Virus record (IMG/VR): IMGVR_UViG_3300030001_000003
Location: 1-42,874 of that record
DNA length: 42,874 nt
From: a virus
Reading direction: 5' to 3' (one strand)
Below are positions 1 to 8,900 of this stretch, in pieces; within the stretch, counting starts at the first letter, position 1, and each line of letters starts with the position of its first letter. The notes beneath the pieces are model-generated. The model worked only from the letters and a program-made list of their open reading frames with translations, had not been told where the DNA came from and made no database searches. The position numbers and the translations under genes are program-made.

Positions 1-127
1 GTCATGGTAACTTTGTTCTCAGCCACTTCAACACCTTCAACAGCCAAAACCTGATTCAAAAATGAAAAGTCTTTGTGCATTTTAATAGAGTTTTTAGGTG
101 AAATAATATTGATAATTTTTTGAATTA
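1..127. repeat. Left copy of 127-bp terminal direct repeat
   Basis: Bases 1-127 are identical to 42748-42874. Both copies lie in the same frame of the prohead protease gene, which becomes one uninterrupted 370-codon gene when the ends are joined. An exact 127-bp overlap is the signature of a circular contig from a k=127 assembly graph, so it is more likely an assembly overlap than a biological terminal repeat. The unique circle is then 42,747 bp. Confidence 0.95.
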
Positions 128-770
128 TAGTTTCTTCCTTTTCGGTTTCGTCAATTACTTCAACTACTGCCACCGGTACCGTGTAACCACCGGCAGTCAT
201 CATGGCCATTACTTCGTTAGAGATGGTTGATTTTTTGGAAGTAGCCGGGATAACTTCATCCACCAACCCGAATTCAACAGCCTGTTTAGCTGTGATCCAG
301 TTACCGGCAGTAATCAGTTCCATTACTTTGCTCATTTCCATACCCCGGTTCATGACGTACTCCTGGGCAACAATAAGCGTAGAAGCTTCAGCATCCCGTT
401 GCTTTGAAATAAGATTGTCAATAGCAGCCTGAATCTGATCAGCGTTAAGACTTCCCCAGGTCGGATCAACAGTGACCGAAGGTTTATGAACTAAATACAT
501 GGAATCTTCATAAATCTGAGTTTTTGCAGCCCCGTGTCCTATAATGGTGGAAGAGGAAGCATTGAAACCAAAGTACTGTATCGTTACATCACCACGATCG
601 GCAATGAATTTCTTTATTTGTAAGGCCTGATTCATGTCACCACCTAAGGAAGACATCTGTATAATGACAGGACCGGCACCAACCTGATCAAGCATATACT
701 TCACATAATCTTTAGAAATGTTCCATTCGGAAATACCACCGGTAATCTCAATGATTTTATCTTTTGCCAT
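1..770 (-). CDS. ClpP-like prohead maturation protease, N-terminal part (continues at the other end of the window)
   Basis: The frame opens at ATG 770 and runs off the left edge without a stop. Through the terminal repeat it continues at 42405-42874, giving a 370-aa protein. Residues about 1-175 have a ClpP/S14 fold pattern: the oxyanion-loop region MSSLGGD (39-45), a serine-rich nucleophile stretch FNASSSTIIG (69-78) and the catalytic histidine in VHKPS (94-98). The acidic residue usual near ITAGNW (153-158) is not obvious. The C-terminal part from about 230 is Ala/Thr/Glu-rich and probably coiled-coil, as expected for a scaffold domain fused to a capsid protease. It lies immediately upstream of the major capsid gene on the circle. 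The late-promoter motif at 791-826 ends 20 nt before the ATG. The head-assembly role is inferred from family and position. Confidence 0.88.
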   Translation of the reverse strand, partial: MAKDKIIEITGGISEWNISKDYVKYMLDQVGAGPVIIQMSSLGGDMNQALQIKKFIADRGDVTIQYFGFNASSSTIIGHGAAKTQIYEDSMYLVHKPSVTVDPTWGSLNADQIQAAIDNLISKQRDAEASTLIVAQEYVMNRGMEMSKVMELITAGNWITAKQAVEFGLVDEVIPATSKKSTISNEVMAMMTAGGYTVPVAVVEVIDETEKEETIIQKIINIISPKNSIKMHKDFSFLNQVLAVEGVEVAENKVTM

Positions 771-790
771 GGTTTTTAAATTAATTTCAG

Positions 791-826
791 CAAATGTAGG
801 GCACAAAAAAAACAGCAGAAAGGACA
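791..826 (-). promoter_or_regulatory. Late promoter-like motif, copy 1 (protease/capsid unit)
   Basis: On the minus strand this reads TGTCCTTTC, 19 nt, TACATTTG. It is one of six copies with exactly 19 nt between the boxes. The second box fits the Bacteroidales -7 element (TAnnTTTG). The first box takes the place of the usual -33 TTTG. It lies 20 nt upstream of the protease ATG and overlaps the preceding terminator. Confidence 0.75.
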
Positions 827-842
827 GAAGCCCCCTGCTGTT
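805..842 (-). terminator. Rho-independent terminator downstream of the 866-1342 gene
   Basis: On the minus strand an 8-bp stem (AACAGCAG / CTGCTGTT, arms 835-842 and 811-818) leads into a run of eight T (805-812). It sits just after the stop at 866 and separates the early and late blocks. The late-promoter TGTCC box lies in its loop, so promoter and terminator share DNA. Confidence 0.8.
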
Positions 843-865
843 AATTGATTTAAGCGTGTAATATA

Positions 866-1342
866 TTACAATTCGTCCATTTCTACCAGTGCAATGAATT
901 CGCACGGTGTGGTTTGTGCACCACTGAACATGAATTCTATCTGGTTTCTCGAATCCAATTGTCCGGAATTATCGGTTCGTGTAAATGCTAACTGGTTTTC
1001 TTCGGTCCCTGCCAACCGGATAAAGTCGTTATTATCCTGGAATAGAACAAACCAGTATTCTTCCGACTCCAGGCGAATAAGTTGTTGTTGGTTTAACGGG
1101 TTGGATTTGGGATTGATTCCCGAAATTTCAACCTTATATACACCCTTTTCAAATGGTTCACTAAACATGCCGGTATCATCCGTCAAGTAGATATCAATGA
1201 TATCATCCCGGTTGATTACTTCCAGGTAGTTCGATGAATTGGTATGATCGCGCCGGATACGTTTGTAAGAAAGTACCGGAATGGCAAACATCCGGGATAG
1301 TCCTCCCATGTTGCCCGTAAAGTCAAAATTCAACTGTTTCAT
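866..1342 (-). CDS. Putative virion (tail-associated) protein
   Basis: 158 aa from ATG 1342. The frame stays open further upstream, but this start gives a 20-bp overlap with the previous gene, which is more typical here. It is beta-rich without membrane segments. The second half (IRLAGTEENQLAF ... FMFSGAQTTPCEFIA) resembles small tail/virion proteins often encoded in Bacteroidales prophages; this is a recalled resemblance, not a search result. It is the last gene before the strong terminator at 805-842 and the late promoter of the protease unit. Confidence 0.6.
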   Translation of the reverse strand: MKQLNFDFTGNMGGLSRMFAIPVLSYKRIRRDHTNSSNYLEVINRDDIIDIYLTDDTGMFSEPFEKGVYKVEISGINPKSNPLNQQQLIRLESEEYWFVLFQDNNDFIRLAGTEENQLAFTRTDNSGQLDSRNQIEFMFSGAQTTPCEFIALVEMDEL

Positions 1343-1889
1343 ACGCTTTTTTAAATTGTTGTGATATTGTCCCGTTACCCGACAACTTCGCCAACGATAT
1401 TCTATCAATTAATAAAGAAATATTATTTAAAATCTCATTTTTACAAATAGTGAGATTGCGCTGGCAATCTTTGTTGATCGATTCACTTGGCCAAATATCT
1501 TCCGGAAAGTTATATGTGCTTTGAAAATAGCTGATAGAGTCAGTTTGTGACATTCCCAGAGACATACGGGTACTTATAATAACATACATGAATGTCTTTG
1601 CCCGGGCTTCCATTTGCCGGTTGAAGTCTACCATGTCCGTTTTAGTCAATTCCCATCCATACCGGTAAAAATCATCCCGGGTTATCTTCACTTCAACGAT
1701 ATCAGTGTACCTGATATGCTTGCAACCTTCCAACCTGGAATCATAGCGGGTGTTTTTGCGTTCAAGTTTCTTCCTTAAATCAGGATACACGGTTTTATCT
1801 TTCGTAAAATCGACCGGGCAACCGTAATTTAACTCCAAAAATCGTTTAACATATGGCTTGCATGGAATATTTATACTGAATTTGCTCAT
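1323..1889 (-). CDS. Hypothetical protein next to the iteron-like repeats
   Basis: 188 aa from ATG 1889. It is basic and alpha-helical, with a Tyr/Arg-rich middle (DFYRYGWEL around 93-101) and no signal peptide or membrane segment. I do not recognise a family. Its start lies 37 bp from the cgacctaca repeat field at 1927-2239, so the gene is transcribed away from the repeats. It could encode a protein that binds them, but no classical DNA-binding motif is evident. It overlaps the next gene by 20 bp. Confidence 0.65.
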   Translation of the reverse strand: MSKFSINIPCKPYVKRFLELNYGCPVDFTKDKTVYPDLRKKLERKNTRYDSRLEGCKHIRYTDIVEVKITRDDFYRYGWELTKTDMVDFNRQMEARAKTFMYVIISTRMSLGMSQTDSISYFQSTYNFPEDIWPSESINKDCQRNLTICKNEILNNISLLIDRISLAKLSGNGTISQQFKKAYETVEF

Positions 1890-1926
1890 AGAAAAAATAT
1901 TTTAGTGATTACAGATACGCTATTTT

Positions 1927-2239
1927 ACCGACCTACCGACCTACAGACCTACAACATCAGTTTTTTAAGAGCTAAATTACTAAAAATAAATAAGATAACA
2001 AAGTGTATGTAGTTAAAACACCGACCTACAAAGCCGTTTTTCGACCTACAAACCCCACATTTAACACTTTTCCGACCTACAACCTAAAAAACCACCGACC
2101 TACAACGACCTACAAAATCACTCCACCGACCTACAGCGACCTACATCCGAAAAATATACAAAACAATGATTACCACCTATATATAATATTATTTTATTGA
2201 AAAATATTATTAATGTAGGTCGGTAGGTCTGTAGGTCGC
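1927..2239. repeat. Iteron-like repeat field (CGACCTACA), candidate origin or protein-binding site
   Basis: A gene-free stretch carries about ten direct copies of (c)cgacctaca, at 1928, 1936, 1946 (partial), 2021, 2042, 2072, 2095, 2106, 2126 and 2137. Three inverted copies lie at 2214-2239 (tgtaggtcgg and neighbours). The copies are spaced irregularly in AT-rich DNA. This resembles iterons at replication origins or arrays of regulator sites. The spacing is too short and uneven for a CRISPR. The reading frames crossing it are simple products of the repeat. Confidence 0.75.
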
Positions 2240-2357
2240 TGTTTTTAAATTTATTTTCAAGTTTTATTTTAATGTTATTCTTAATAATTTAGGGGGTGCG
2301 GGGGATTTTGAACCCGAAATCTAAAAAGTAAAATGTATCGATCACTTCATTTTTGTA

Positions 2358-2387
2358 TAAAAAGAAAGCCGACCTTCCGGCCGGCTT
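2358..2387 (-). terminator. Terminator downstream of the 2448-2966 gene
   Basis: On the minus strand AAGCCG pairs with CGGCTT (arms 2382-2387 and 2366-2371) around a GC-rich loop and is followed by TTCTTTTTAT. It ends the leftward early operon before the repeat field. The rest of 2240-2447 shows nothing else recognisable. Confidence 0.7.
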
Positions 2388-2447
2388 GAATTAGTATTGG
2401 ATCTATAATTTATTGAAAAAAGAAATATTACTTTCGTATCTGAATGT

Positions 2448-2966
2448 TTATTTATACTGAAGTAATAATTCCTTTATTTCCTCAATAGGTAGCGCAATAT
2501 CTGTACAGGTTTCACTTTCCACCGGAAGATAAGCAAATGCTTCAGGGAATTGTTCCTTGATCCTTTTTGGAGTGGCCAGATTAAGAAGTGTAGATTCAAT
2601 TTTTCTAATGAGTATTTTTGATTCATCTTCTAATTTATTACGATCTAAACGTAGTGATTTAAACCACTCGTATTGCTCACTGGATATTTCAACAAATGTT
2701 CTGTATCCATCATTAGCCGGTACGTATTCAATATCTACAAATAGATCATGTAATGGTCCACAAGTAAAGCCCACATTATGTGCAGTTCTGATATAATCAG
2801 GAAATTTTGAATAAATTTCTAATATTCGTTTATCAACTGATTGAAAAGCTAATTCTGTTGCTTTATTTTTAATTTGATGATAAATTTCATCTGTTTTTTT
2901 ACCAATTGTAGCATTTACCATTTTACATGCTATATCTGTAGCCATTGTCTTCGAAATTCTTTTCAT
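2448..2966 (-). CDS. Hypothetical early phage protein
   Basis: 172 aa from ATG 2966. It is mostly alpha-helical and charged, with a short beta-rich middle (FVDIEYVPANDGYRTFVEIS, about 76-95). No membrane segment or catalytic motif is visible. It is the last gene of the leftward early block and is followed by the terminator at 2358-2387. I do not recognise the family; the composition is normal for a phage accessory protein. Confidence 0.65.
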   Translation of the reverse strand: MKRISKTMATDIACKMVNATIGKKTDEIYHQIKNKATELAFQSVDKRILEIYSKFPDYIRTAHNVGFTCGPLHDLFVDIEYVPANDGYRTFVEISSEQYEWFKSLRLDRNKLEDESKILIRKIESTLLNLATPKRIKEQFPEAFAYLPVESETCTDIALPIEEIKELLLQYK

Positions 2967-3012
2967 TTTGATTTGATTTTTATTGATTAATTATAAATAC
3001 TTGGTCTTTACA

Positions 3013-3040
3013 CCCCTTTAGGGGCTTGGGGTTCTTTCTT
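3013..3040 (-). repeat. CCCCTAAAGGGG repeat element, copy 1
   Basis: On the minus strand this reads AAGAACCCCAAGCCCCTAAAGGGG. It is one of six copies in the same orientation (others at 22846, 24045, 29133, 34155, 40796). It lies at the 3' end of the 3039-3203 gene. Confidence 0.85.
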
Positions 3041-3203
3041 AATTCATTACTTCCTGTAATCCTTCTACCTGGTATCGTTGGTCGTTCTCATAGCATTCCA
3101 TTGATTGTACCCCGTGCATGGTAATAAGTGCTTTCATTGTGATCATTTTACCGTCCGGATTTATAAACTCTTTTTGGTGAATAAAAATTAGTATATGTCC
3201 CAT
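3039..3203 (-). CDS. Small hypothetical protein (54 aa)
   Basis: An ATG at 3203 opens a 54-codon frame ending in TAA at 3039-3041. It begins one base after the stop of the preceding gene (3205), which supports translational coupling. The protein starts MGHILIFIHQKEF and ends QEVMN; it is a mixed alpha/beta sequence with no known motif. The repeat element at 3013-3040 begins at its stop codon. Confidence 0.6.
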   Translation of the reverse strand: MGHILIFIHQKEFINPDGKMITMKALITMHGVQSMECYENDQRYQVEGLQEVMN

Positions 3204-3204
3204 A

Positions 3205-3402
3205 TTAATAAGGTATTTCGTCTGTTGTTGCTGGTCGCAGCATTAATTCATAAATCTCATAATTACCAAGATCACCATCCGGTTGGCTCATTACATGCTC
3301 TAAAATGTTCTCCATGTCATCGGGGTCCTCAATTTCACCTTCAAAATAATGATCCAGTTCTTTAGCCTGAATATGGTGTATAAAATACTTTTGCTTTTTC
3401 AT
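3205..3402 (-). CDS. Small acidic hypothetical protein (65 aa)
   Basis: 65 aa, starting MKKQKYFIHHIQAKEL, with an acidic middle (GEIEDPDDMENILEH). Its start overlaps the methyltransferase stop by ATGA. It belongs to the tight SEC-C/ASCH/methyltransferase gene string and is followed one base later by the 54-aa gene. It has no recognisable domain. The acidity would suit a DNA mimic or small binding partner, but that is speculation. Confidence 0.6.
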   Translation of the reverse strand: MKKQKYFIHHIQAKELDHYFEGEIEDPDDMENILEHVMSQPDGDLGNYEIYELMLRPATTDEIPY

Positions 3403-4820
3403 GCTGTTTTATAGTTTAATTTATTTATTTGAGGTTTCATTGAACTTATTAGCACCTTAGCCATTCCAGATGGAACTGCATTACCAATCATTTTTGTAGC
3501 ATCTTTACGTGAATATCCTGTAAAGTATTCAGGAGGGAAACCCATTATTGGTCCAAGCTCTGAATATGGATTAAGAAATCTCATTTTAATATCGAAATCT
3601 TCAATACCTGGTATGTATGTAACTACGGCTTGTTTATTCTCTCCTGTCGTAATTGAATTTAATGGCTTGTCAATAGATTTATTTTGAGTTTCAGGATGAC
3701 CTGAGCTATTGAAATACGCTGAAATGAACTGCATTTTCTCTTGAGTTGTTATTGAACTTAGAGGTTCGTCAATCGATTGGTTATTATACTCCGGATGATT
3801 GTTACTATTATACTGCTTACTGATAAACTGAGCGGTAATAAGCTGTTTTGTTTCTCTGGTTAATTGAGGATTAAGAGGCTCATCAAGTAAATTATAATTA
3901 TCACAATGGCAATGATCCTGTATAAACTGCATCTTTTCTACTGTTATAAGTACTTTAGCTTCTACAGTACTTATAGTTGATAAAGGTTCATCCAATAAAT
4001 GACAGTTATGCCCTTGTCCATGATAAGTCATTAGCATATGTTTATGCATCTCCGGAGCATATCTCTTAATACCACCGGCTATTCTTCTCTGAGTATTTTT
4101 TGAAAGAGGTTTACGGTTCTGTTTCCTGATTTTTATATTGAATTGCCTTCCAAAAATTGAAATACCTTCATCTTTTAAATCTATAAAATCTCTGCAGGGA
4201 ACCCATTGTTGCATATTAAATGTTCCTTTTTCATTATTGCTTTGTTCCGGCCAGCATATTTCAACACCGGGTGCAGTAAAAATACCAAAGAACCTGAGTC
4301 TGCGAGTTGGACAATTATAATCGGCAGCATTTAAAATTCTATATTCGAAATTTGGATATCCAAGATCCTTAATAGCATTTCTCCACCTTTTGAATTCTTC
4401 ACCCTGTCTTGATTTAATTGGATTACCTTCTGAGTCAATTGGTGCCCACTTTAGGAATTCAGGTACATTCTCAATAAATATGACATAAGGATTAGCATGT
4501 ACTATATATCTCATTAATTCCCATCCAAGTGTATAGCTTCCTATATCCTTATTTCCACCTCCTTTAGCCTTGCTGTGCTGGGTACATTCTATTGAAGCCC
4601 AAACAATATCAACAGGATCAAGTTCCATTACATTTTGAGTTCTTATATCAGCCCGATAATGTTTCGTCTCCGGATGATTTTTTGCATTACACTCAATGGC
4701 TTTTTTATTGTGATTTAAAGCCCAAAGAACTTTTACTCCTTCAACTGATAATGCACCGGTACCAACGCCACCACCACCGGCGAATATATCTGCAAATGTT
4801 ACATCTTCTTCGAAATTCAT
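3399..4820 (-). CDS. C5-cytosine DNA methyltransferase
   Basis: 473 aa. Motif I (SAM binding) is FADIFAGGGGVGTG (9-22). The motif IV nucleophile loop is SIECTQHSKAKGG with Cys79; Glu replaces the more usual Pro before it. Motif VI is ENV (117-119), motif VIII is PTRRLRF (171-177), and motifs IX/X are in the C-terminus (MGFPPEY, IGNAVP at 445-450). The target-recognition region contains four degenerate repeats of 33-38 aa, each carrying D[EK]PL (277, 313, 351, 384) followed by a Thr/Ser-rich stretch. It probably methylates phage DNA against host restriction or alters host regulation. No cognate restriction enzyme is nearby, so it is an orphan enzyme. Specificity cannot be read from the sequence. 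Confidence 0.93.
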   Translation of the reverse strand: MNFEEDVTFADIFAGGGGVGTGALSVEGVKVLWALNHNKKAIECNAKNHPETKHYRADIRTQNVMELDPVDIVWASIECTQHSKAKGGGNKDIGSYTLGWELMRYIVHANPYVIFIENVPEFLKWAPIDSEGNPIKSRQGEEFKRWRNAIKDLGYPNFEYRILNAADYNCPTRRLRFFGIFTAPGVEICWPEQSNNEKGTFNMQQWVPCRDFIDLKDEGISIFGRQFNIKIRKQNRKPLSKNTQRRIAGGIKRYAPEMHKHMLMTYHGQGHNCHLLDEPLSTISTVEAKVLITVEKMQFIQDHCHCDNYNLLDEPLNPQLTRETKQLITAQFISKQYNSNNHPEYNNQSIDEPLSSITTQEKMQFISAYFNSSGHPETQNKSIDKPLNSITTGENKQAVVTYIPGIEDFDIKMRFLNPYSELGPIMGFPPEYFTGYSRKDATKMIGNAVPSGMAKVLISSMKPQINKLNYKTA

Positions 4821-5245
4821 AGTTTTTCAATTTTTAAATATTCTTCTTCAGTCATTGGATAATCCCAAAAGCTTAATTTCCCTTTTACATTCAATATCGG
4901 TTTTTTAAACAGTACCGGATTTCTCAATATCCAATGATAACATCCTTTTTCTGCCCATATTGAATCTGAACCTTTACCGGTTCTTTTAACTGAAATACAA
5001 TTCACAATTTCAACTGATCCGATAATTGCAGAAGCATGACAATGAACATGACTTGTTTTAGATTTTATTTCATCTAATTGCTCAGGAGTAAAGAACGTTG
5101 TAGGGTCATCATATTTAATCTTTCTTGCACTTGAATGAATTAAAACCCTTCCTCTGAATTTTGTATTCCAGGTTCTATTTTCAACCGGCTTAACTCCGGA
5201 ACAAATCAAATACGACCAGGGCTGTTTGACTGATAGTGTTTTCAT
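4817..5245 (-). CDS. ASCH-domain protein
   Basis: 142 aa, coupled to the methyltransferase by an ATGA overlap. The N-terminus [20 protein letters not shown] and the [11 protein letters not shown] segment (31-41) match the ASCH beta-barrel core, with the conserved Lys/Glu pair around GVKPVEN. ASCH proteins are RNA/nucleotide-binding, and some hydrolyse N4-acetylcytidine. Phages often carry them next to nucleic-acid modification genes. A role together with the cytosine methyltransferase in modified-base metabolism is possible but inferred only from the gene pairing. Confidence 0.8.
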   Translation of the reverse strand: MKTLSVKQPWSYLICSGVKPVENRTWNTKFRGRVLIHSSARKIKYDDPTTFFTPEQLDEIKSKTSHVHCHASAIIGSVEIVNCISVKRTGKGSDSIWAEKGCYHWILRNPVLFKKPILNVKGKLSFWDYPMTEEEYLKIEKL

Positions 5246-5412
5246 GATTCCTCTTTATCTTTAGGATTATAATACTCCGTTTTTGATCCATGGCAGTGTT
5301 TCTGTTTTTTCCCTGATCCACATTCACAAGGTGAATTCCTGCTGACCTTTTTTGCAATGAGCGGATTTCCATCATTTAAAATCAATGATACTTTTCTTTT
5401 TTCGTGATTCAT
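5242..5412 (-). CDS. SEC-C zinc-motif mini-protein (56 aa)
   Basis: ATG 5412 to TGA 5242-5244, overlapping the ASCH start by ATGA. The protein carries a textbook SEC-C motif, [17 protein letters not shown] (26-42), in which three Cys and one His bind zinc, as at the SecA C-terminus where it contacts SecB or ribosomes. In stand-alone phage proteins the motif probably mediates binding to a protein or nucleic acid. Tight coupling to the ASCH and methyltransferase genes suggests they are co-translated. It is short, but the motif is unmistakable. Confidence 0.85.
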   Translation of the reverse strand: MNHEKRKVSLILNDGNPLIAKKVSRNSPCECGSGKKQKHCHGSKTEYYNPKDKEES

Positions 5413-5440
5413 AAATTTGATTTACTTGATTTATAATTTA

Positions 5441-5866
5441 TTATCTTAAGTTTCTATTACATGAAGTTCCAGCCATGCAAACCTGATTCTGACAAAAAAA
5501 ATCAGCATCGCAATCCGTATTTATTATTTCTTTAGTATCCGGTATCATTGATATTCTATTTTTCTCTTCTATTAAAGCTTTTTTAAGTGCTGGAAGTAAC
5601 TTTTCCGAATACATATTAACTGCATGCTCTATTTGTTTAGTCCTAGGCATATTAAACATTCCTTGAATAATCTTATTCTTAAAATAATCAGTAGTAATTG
5701 AAAGAATAAATTCTTTAAAAGGCATACCTGTACTTCTCCAAGCATATGAAAAATTTCCGTAATCAGTAACTGATCCTAATAATCCATCACTGGTTAATAC
5801 TACCTGACCAAGCCACTGGCCATCTTCAGTACGTAAAGTGTAACTGTCTGTTTTAATTTCTTCCAT
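5441..5866 (-). CDS. Hypothetical early phage protein with Cys-rich tail
   Basis: 141 aa from ATG 5866. The N-terminal half (GSVTDYGNFSYAW ... FKEFILSITTDYFKNKI) resembles a small family found in early regions of many phages, with the pattern DYGN-x-Y-x-W and a later F(I/L)x-Y. The C-terminus (DCDADFFCQNQVCMAGTSC) has four or more cysteines that could bind a metal. It lies between the replication gene and the SEC-C gene. Function unknown. Confidence 0.65.
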   Translation of the reverse strand: MEEIKTDSYTLRTEDGQWLGQVVLTSDGLLGSVTDYGNFSYAWRSTGMPFKEFILSITTDYFKNKIIQGMFNMPRTKQIEHAVNMYSEKLLPALKKALIEEKNRISMIPDTKEIINTDCDADFFCQNQVCMAGTSCNRNLR

Positions 5867-5932
5867 AACATTGTTTGATTTAATTGATTTATATTTAAAT
5901 AGTAAATTGTAAATGAATAAATTGTAAATTTT

Positions 5933-8900
5933 TCAAAATGGTATATCATTTCCTTCCGGCACCTTTTCCCCTTTTGCATTCACTTCCACATTCCGCTCAA
6001 AGTCAACATCAATTAACCCTTTAAGAATGTTGTAATTAAACATATAAGCCGATGTGATACTGCTTTTTTGCTTCATTTTCATGCGGGCAAAATTGCTGAC
6101 GTTCACCGATTCACCATCCGGGGCCACAGTAGCATCATTCCCACTGATATCCATTTCAGCTTCCTCCCATTTAAACCTGCAGGAGTTGGTTAGTCCGATA
6201 TAGGCCTGATGACTTTCAAAGTATGATTTAAGCGACTGTCTGGATAAAGACTCATCTTTACCAATGGTGGACGAATAAAGCGAGTATACAGCCTCAAATG
6301 AGATATACAGTACTTTGGTGTCCAGCGGTAGATCTACTTCCTCAGTCTTTTTAGAACTCATCATCCGGGTTACACGGATTGACGGGTTAATCTTAATTTC
6401 ACGGCCAATTTTAATCTTATTGTGTGTAATCAGCGTGGATATTGTCTGGAAGTAAGTAGAAAGTTTATTGGTGCTGGATATCCGTTCCAATTGGTTCAAT
6501 ACTTTCTTTTCAGCTATCGGTGCAAATTCCAGGTAAGTAAATGGAAGTTTCAAATGCGGTGCATGTTCTTCCAGGAGCCGGCAGGTAGCAGTCATTAACG
6601 CACAGGCATTAATAATACGCGTCATACCTTCGGTATTGGTCACTGATATCCTCACGGATTCTTTCAGCTTCTTGGTTTCCTCACTCAGTATCGTCAGGTA
6701 TTTTTTTTCAAATATCGAACGCAATTCAAGTACCTGGAGTAATACGTTCGAAAGACCGGTCTTTTCATGGCCCTTTAATTTATCAAACAATTCAGTATCT
6801 TCCTCCGTGAAATCTCCCCCATTCCTATGAGGTACATCACACATAATACAACGGTTACTGAGTGCACCATCATCCTGCTGGGCAGCCTCCTGGCCTAATA
6901 ATATAATACTGGCATTAATGGCCGAGCTGTCAAGTTGTTTAGAGTTTACATCCTTCACTTTTATACGGCCTTCACCGTCGAGGGTTGCAGCCTTTAATCC
7001 CTGAAACTTGGATTTTGAAATGTCTCGGTCATTGTACTCTTCCATAACCACCGGCACATTGCGGATTGATTCCAGGATCATGGAGAACCCGGCATCCGAA
7101 CCAATATTTAAATTGAATGCCGGTGTGGTATCGGCCATGTACAGGTTACGGATACTTTCAGCTATCTGGCTCTTTCCTGAGCTGGTAGGACCTATAAAAA
7201 ACAATGCCGTGAAGTAACGCCTCATTTCAAAGATATAGTCCCTAAAAGCGCAGGTAATAGCGAATAATATCGCCCATTTTCCATTGTCACCGATATTGTA
7301 TACCCGGTTCATGAGTCCGCTCCAATCTTCGAAGCTGATTTGTTTTTCAATGGGGATATCACGGTACACCAGGTTACGCGCCTGGTTGAAAGTTGTATTC
7401 TCACCTTCCTCCGAAATACGGATCTTTGAGAATACCGGTGAGTAATAATTTTCTTCGTTATGGCTTACCAGTCCCAATTCGTCTACGGGTTCAATTTTAT
7501 ATTCATTATCTACTTTGTGGTAGATGGCATTACCAAAAGCAAAGAAACCTTTTGGGTGTTGTCCGAAGGTGCGGATAGCCCGGCAATACCGGAACCCGTA
7601 ACTCATGGTCATCCAAATACGCTTGTATTGGTCCATATTCCCGAAGAAATTGTAAGGCCCTTCATTCACCAGTTTTTCATGAACTTTCGGTAATCCTGCA
7701 AATACGCTTGATTTCCATTCCACATATCGATCTAACTTAGGATCTAAATGGCAAAGCTGGATAACACGCTTATTGTTGGCATCGTCATTCTCATTATCAT
7801 AAACATGGAGTAATGGTTTAATATAAAAATCGGTAATGCTGGAAAAACTTCCACCGGTTTGATTCCTGAACATGTAGCTGCAGAACCTTCCTTTTTTATC
7901 AGCCAATGGGTAGAATCCCCATCGTGTACAATTATCGGATAGTACCTTGTCATTCTGAATATAATCCGGAATAATCTCAGCATCGATATTCAGCGTGTCA
8001 CTCATCGCCCCCAGGCGTTGGTTATCGAGTAAAGTTTTATCTTTTTTCTTTGCCAGGAATGGTTTCAACACTTTATCCAGGGCAGTGACTTTAAGTCCTA
8101 ACTTTTTGGAATACTCATCAATCATTACTACCCTGACGGTAGCTTCAATATCTGATATTACTTCAGCACAACGGCCAATGATCTCACCTTTCTTTGATCC
8201 ATCAATAGTATTTGATAATATATCTTTATACTGATCGGTATAATAGTCACAAAAACTTTGTGAAATAGGTTTATCGTTTATCTCACAATCAACGGAGATA
8301 TCAAACCCGTTTTTGTGCATATTTTTCAATATTACCAATCCTTTTGGTTCTCCGGATTCTTCAGTAGGAGCAATATACTTACTATCCTTAACGGTTAGCT
8401 TGCTGATTTTAGACCTGAGCGACTGGACATCGGTCATTGTTGGAGTTCCAACTACCAATATCATCGGAGTTTCTGAAAAATCGTTGACAAAATCTTTCTG
8501 GTTAAATACAATCTCGCAATCCTGATCTTCATCAGCTTCCAATAATTCAACAGCATCCTCTATTCCGTAAAACCCATGTTTCCATTTATCAACCTTGAGT
8601 TCCTTAGTTGGTTTTATACGTTCTTTGATAATGGTACTGGTAGTTTCAAATGTCATGGCCAACCTGGTGGCATAACGTTCTCTCAGGTATTTATCAGGTA
8701 CCACCGAAACACATTCACAAATCAGATCCAGCAGCTGGGTATTTTCAAAGTCCGAAGCATCTGCCACTTTCTTTGCTTCAAAAAAGTAATCTATAAAATC
8801 AAGCTCCCTATTCCGGAGTAATATATTCAGATCCTGATTAATCGTTGCCTTTGCAAAGTCGTCAGGGTCCTTACCGTCCGGAAGAAGTATGGCCTTTACA

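Noticed and set aside
202-432. Rightward 76-aa open frame
   Set aside because: It is the antisense of the ClpP-like protease gene, which has clear motifs and continues across the ends.
2003-2200. Rightward 65-aa open frame
   Set aside because: It only translates the cgacctaca repeats and AT-rich flank into Thr/Pro/Tyr-rich sequence.
1927-2239. CRISPR-like repeat array
   Set aside because: Repeat units are only 9-10 bp, irregularly spaced and in both orientations, with no cas genes; an iteron-like field fits better.
5190-5375. Leftward 61-aa open frame
   Set aside because: Out of frame with the SEC-C gene at 5242-5412, which has an unmistakable zinc motif and ATGA coupling.
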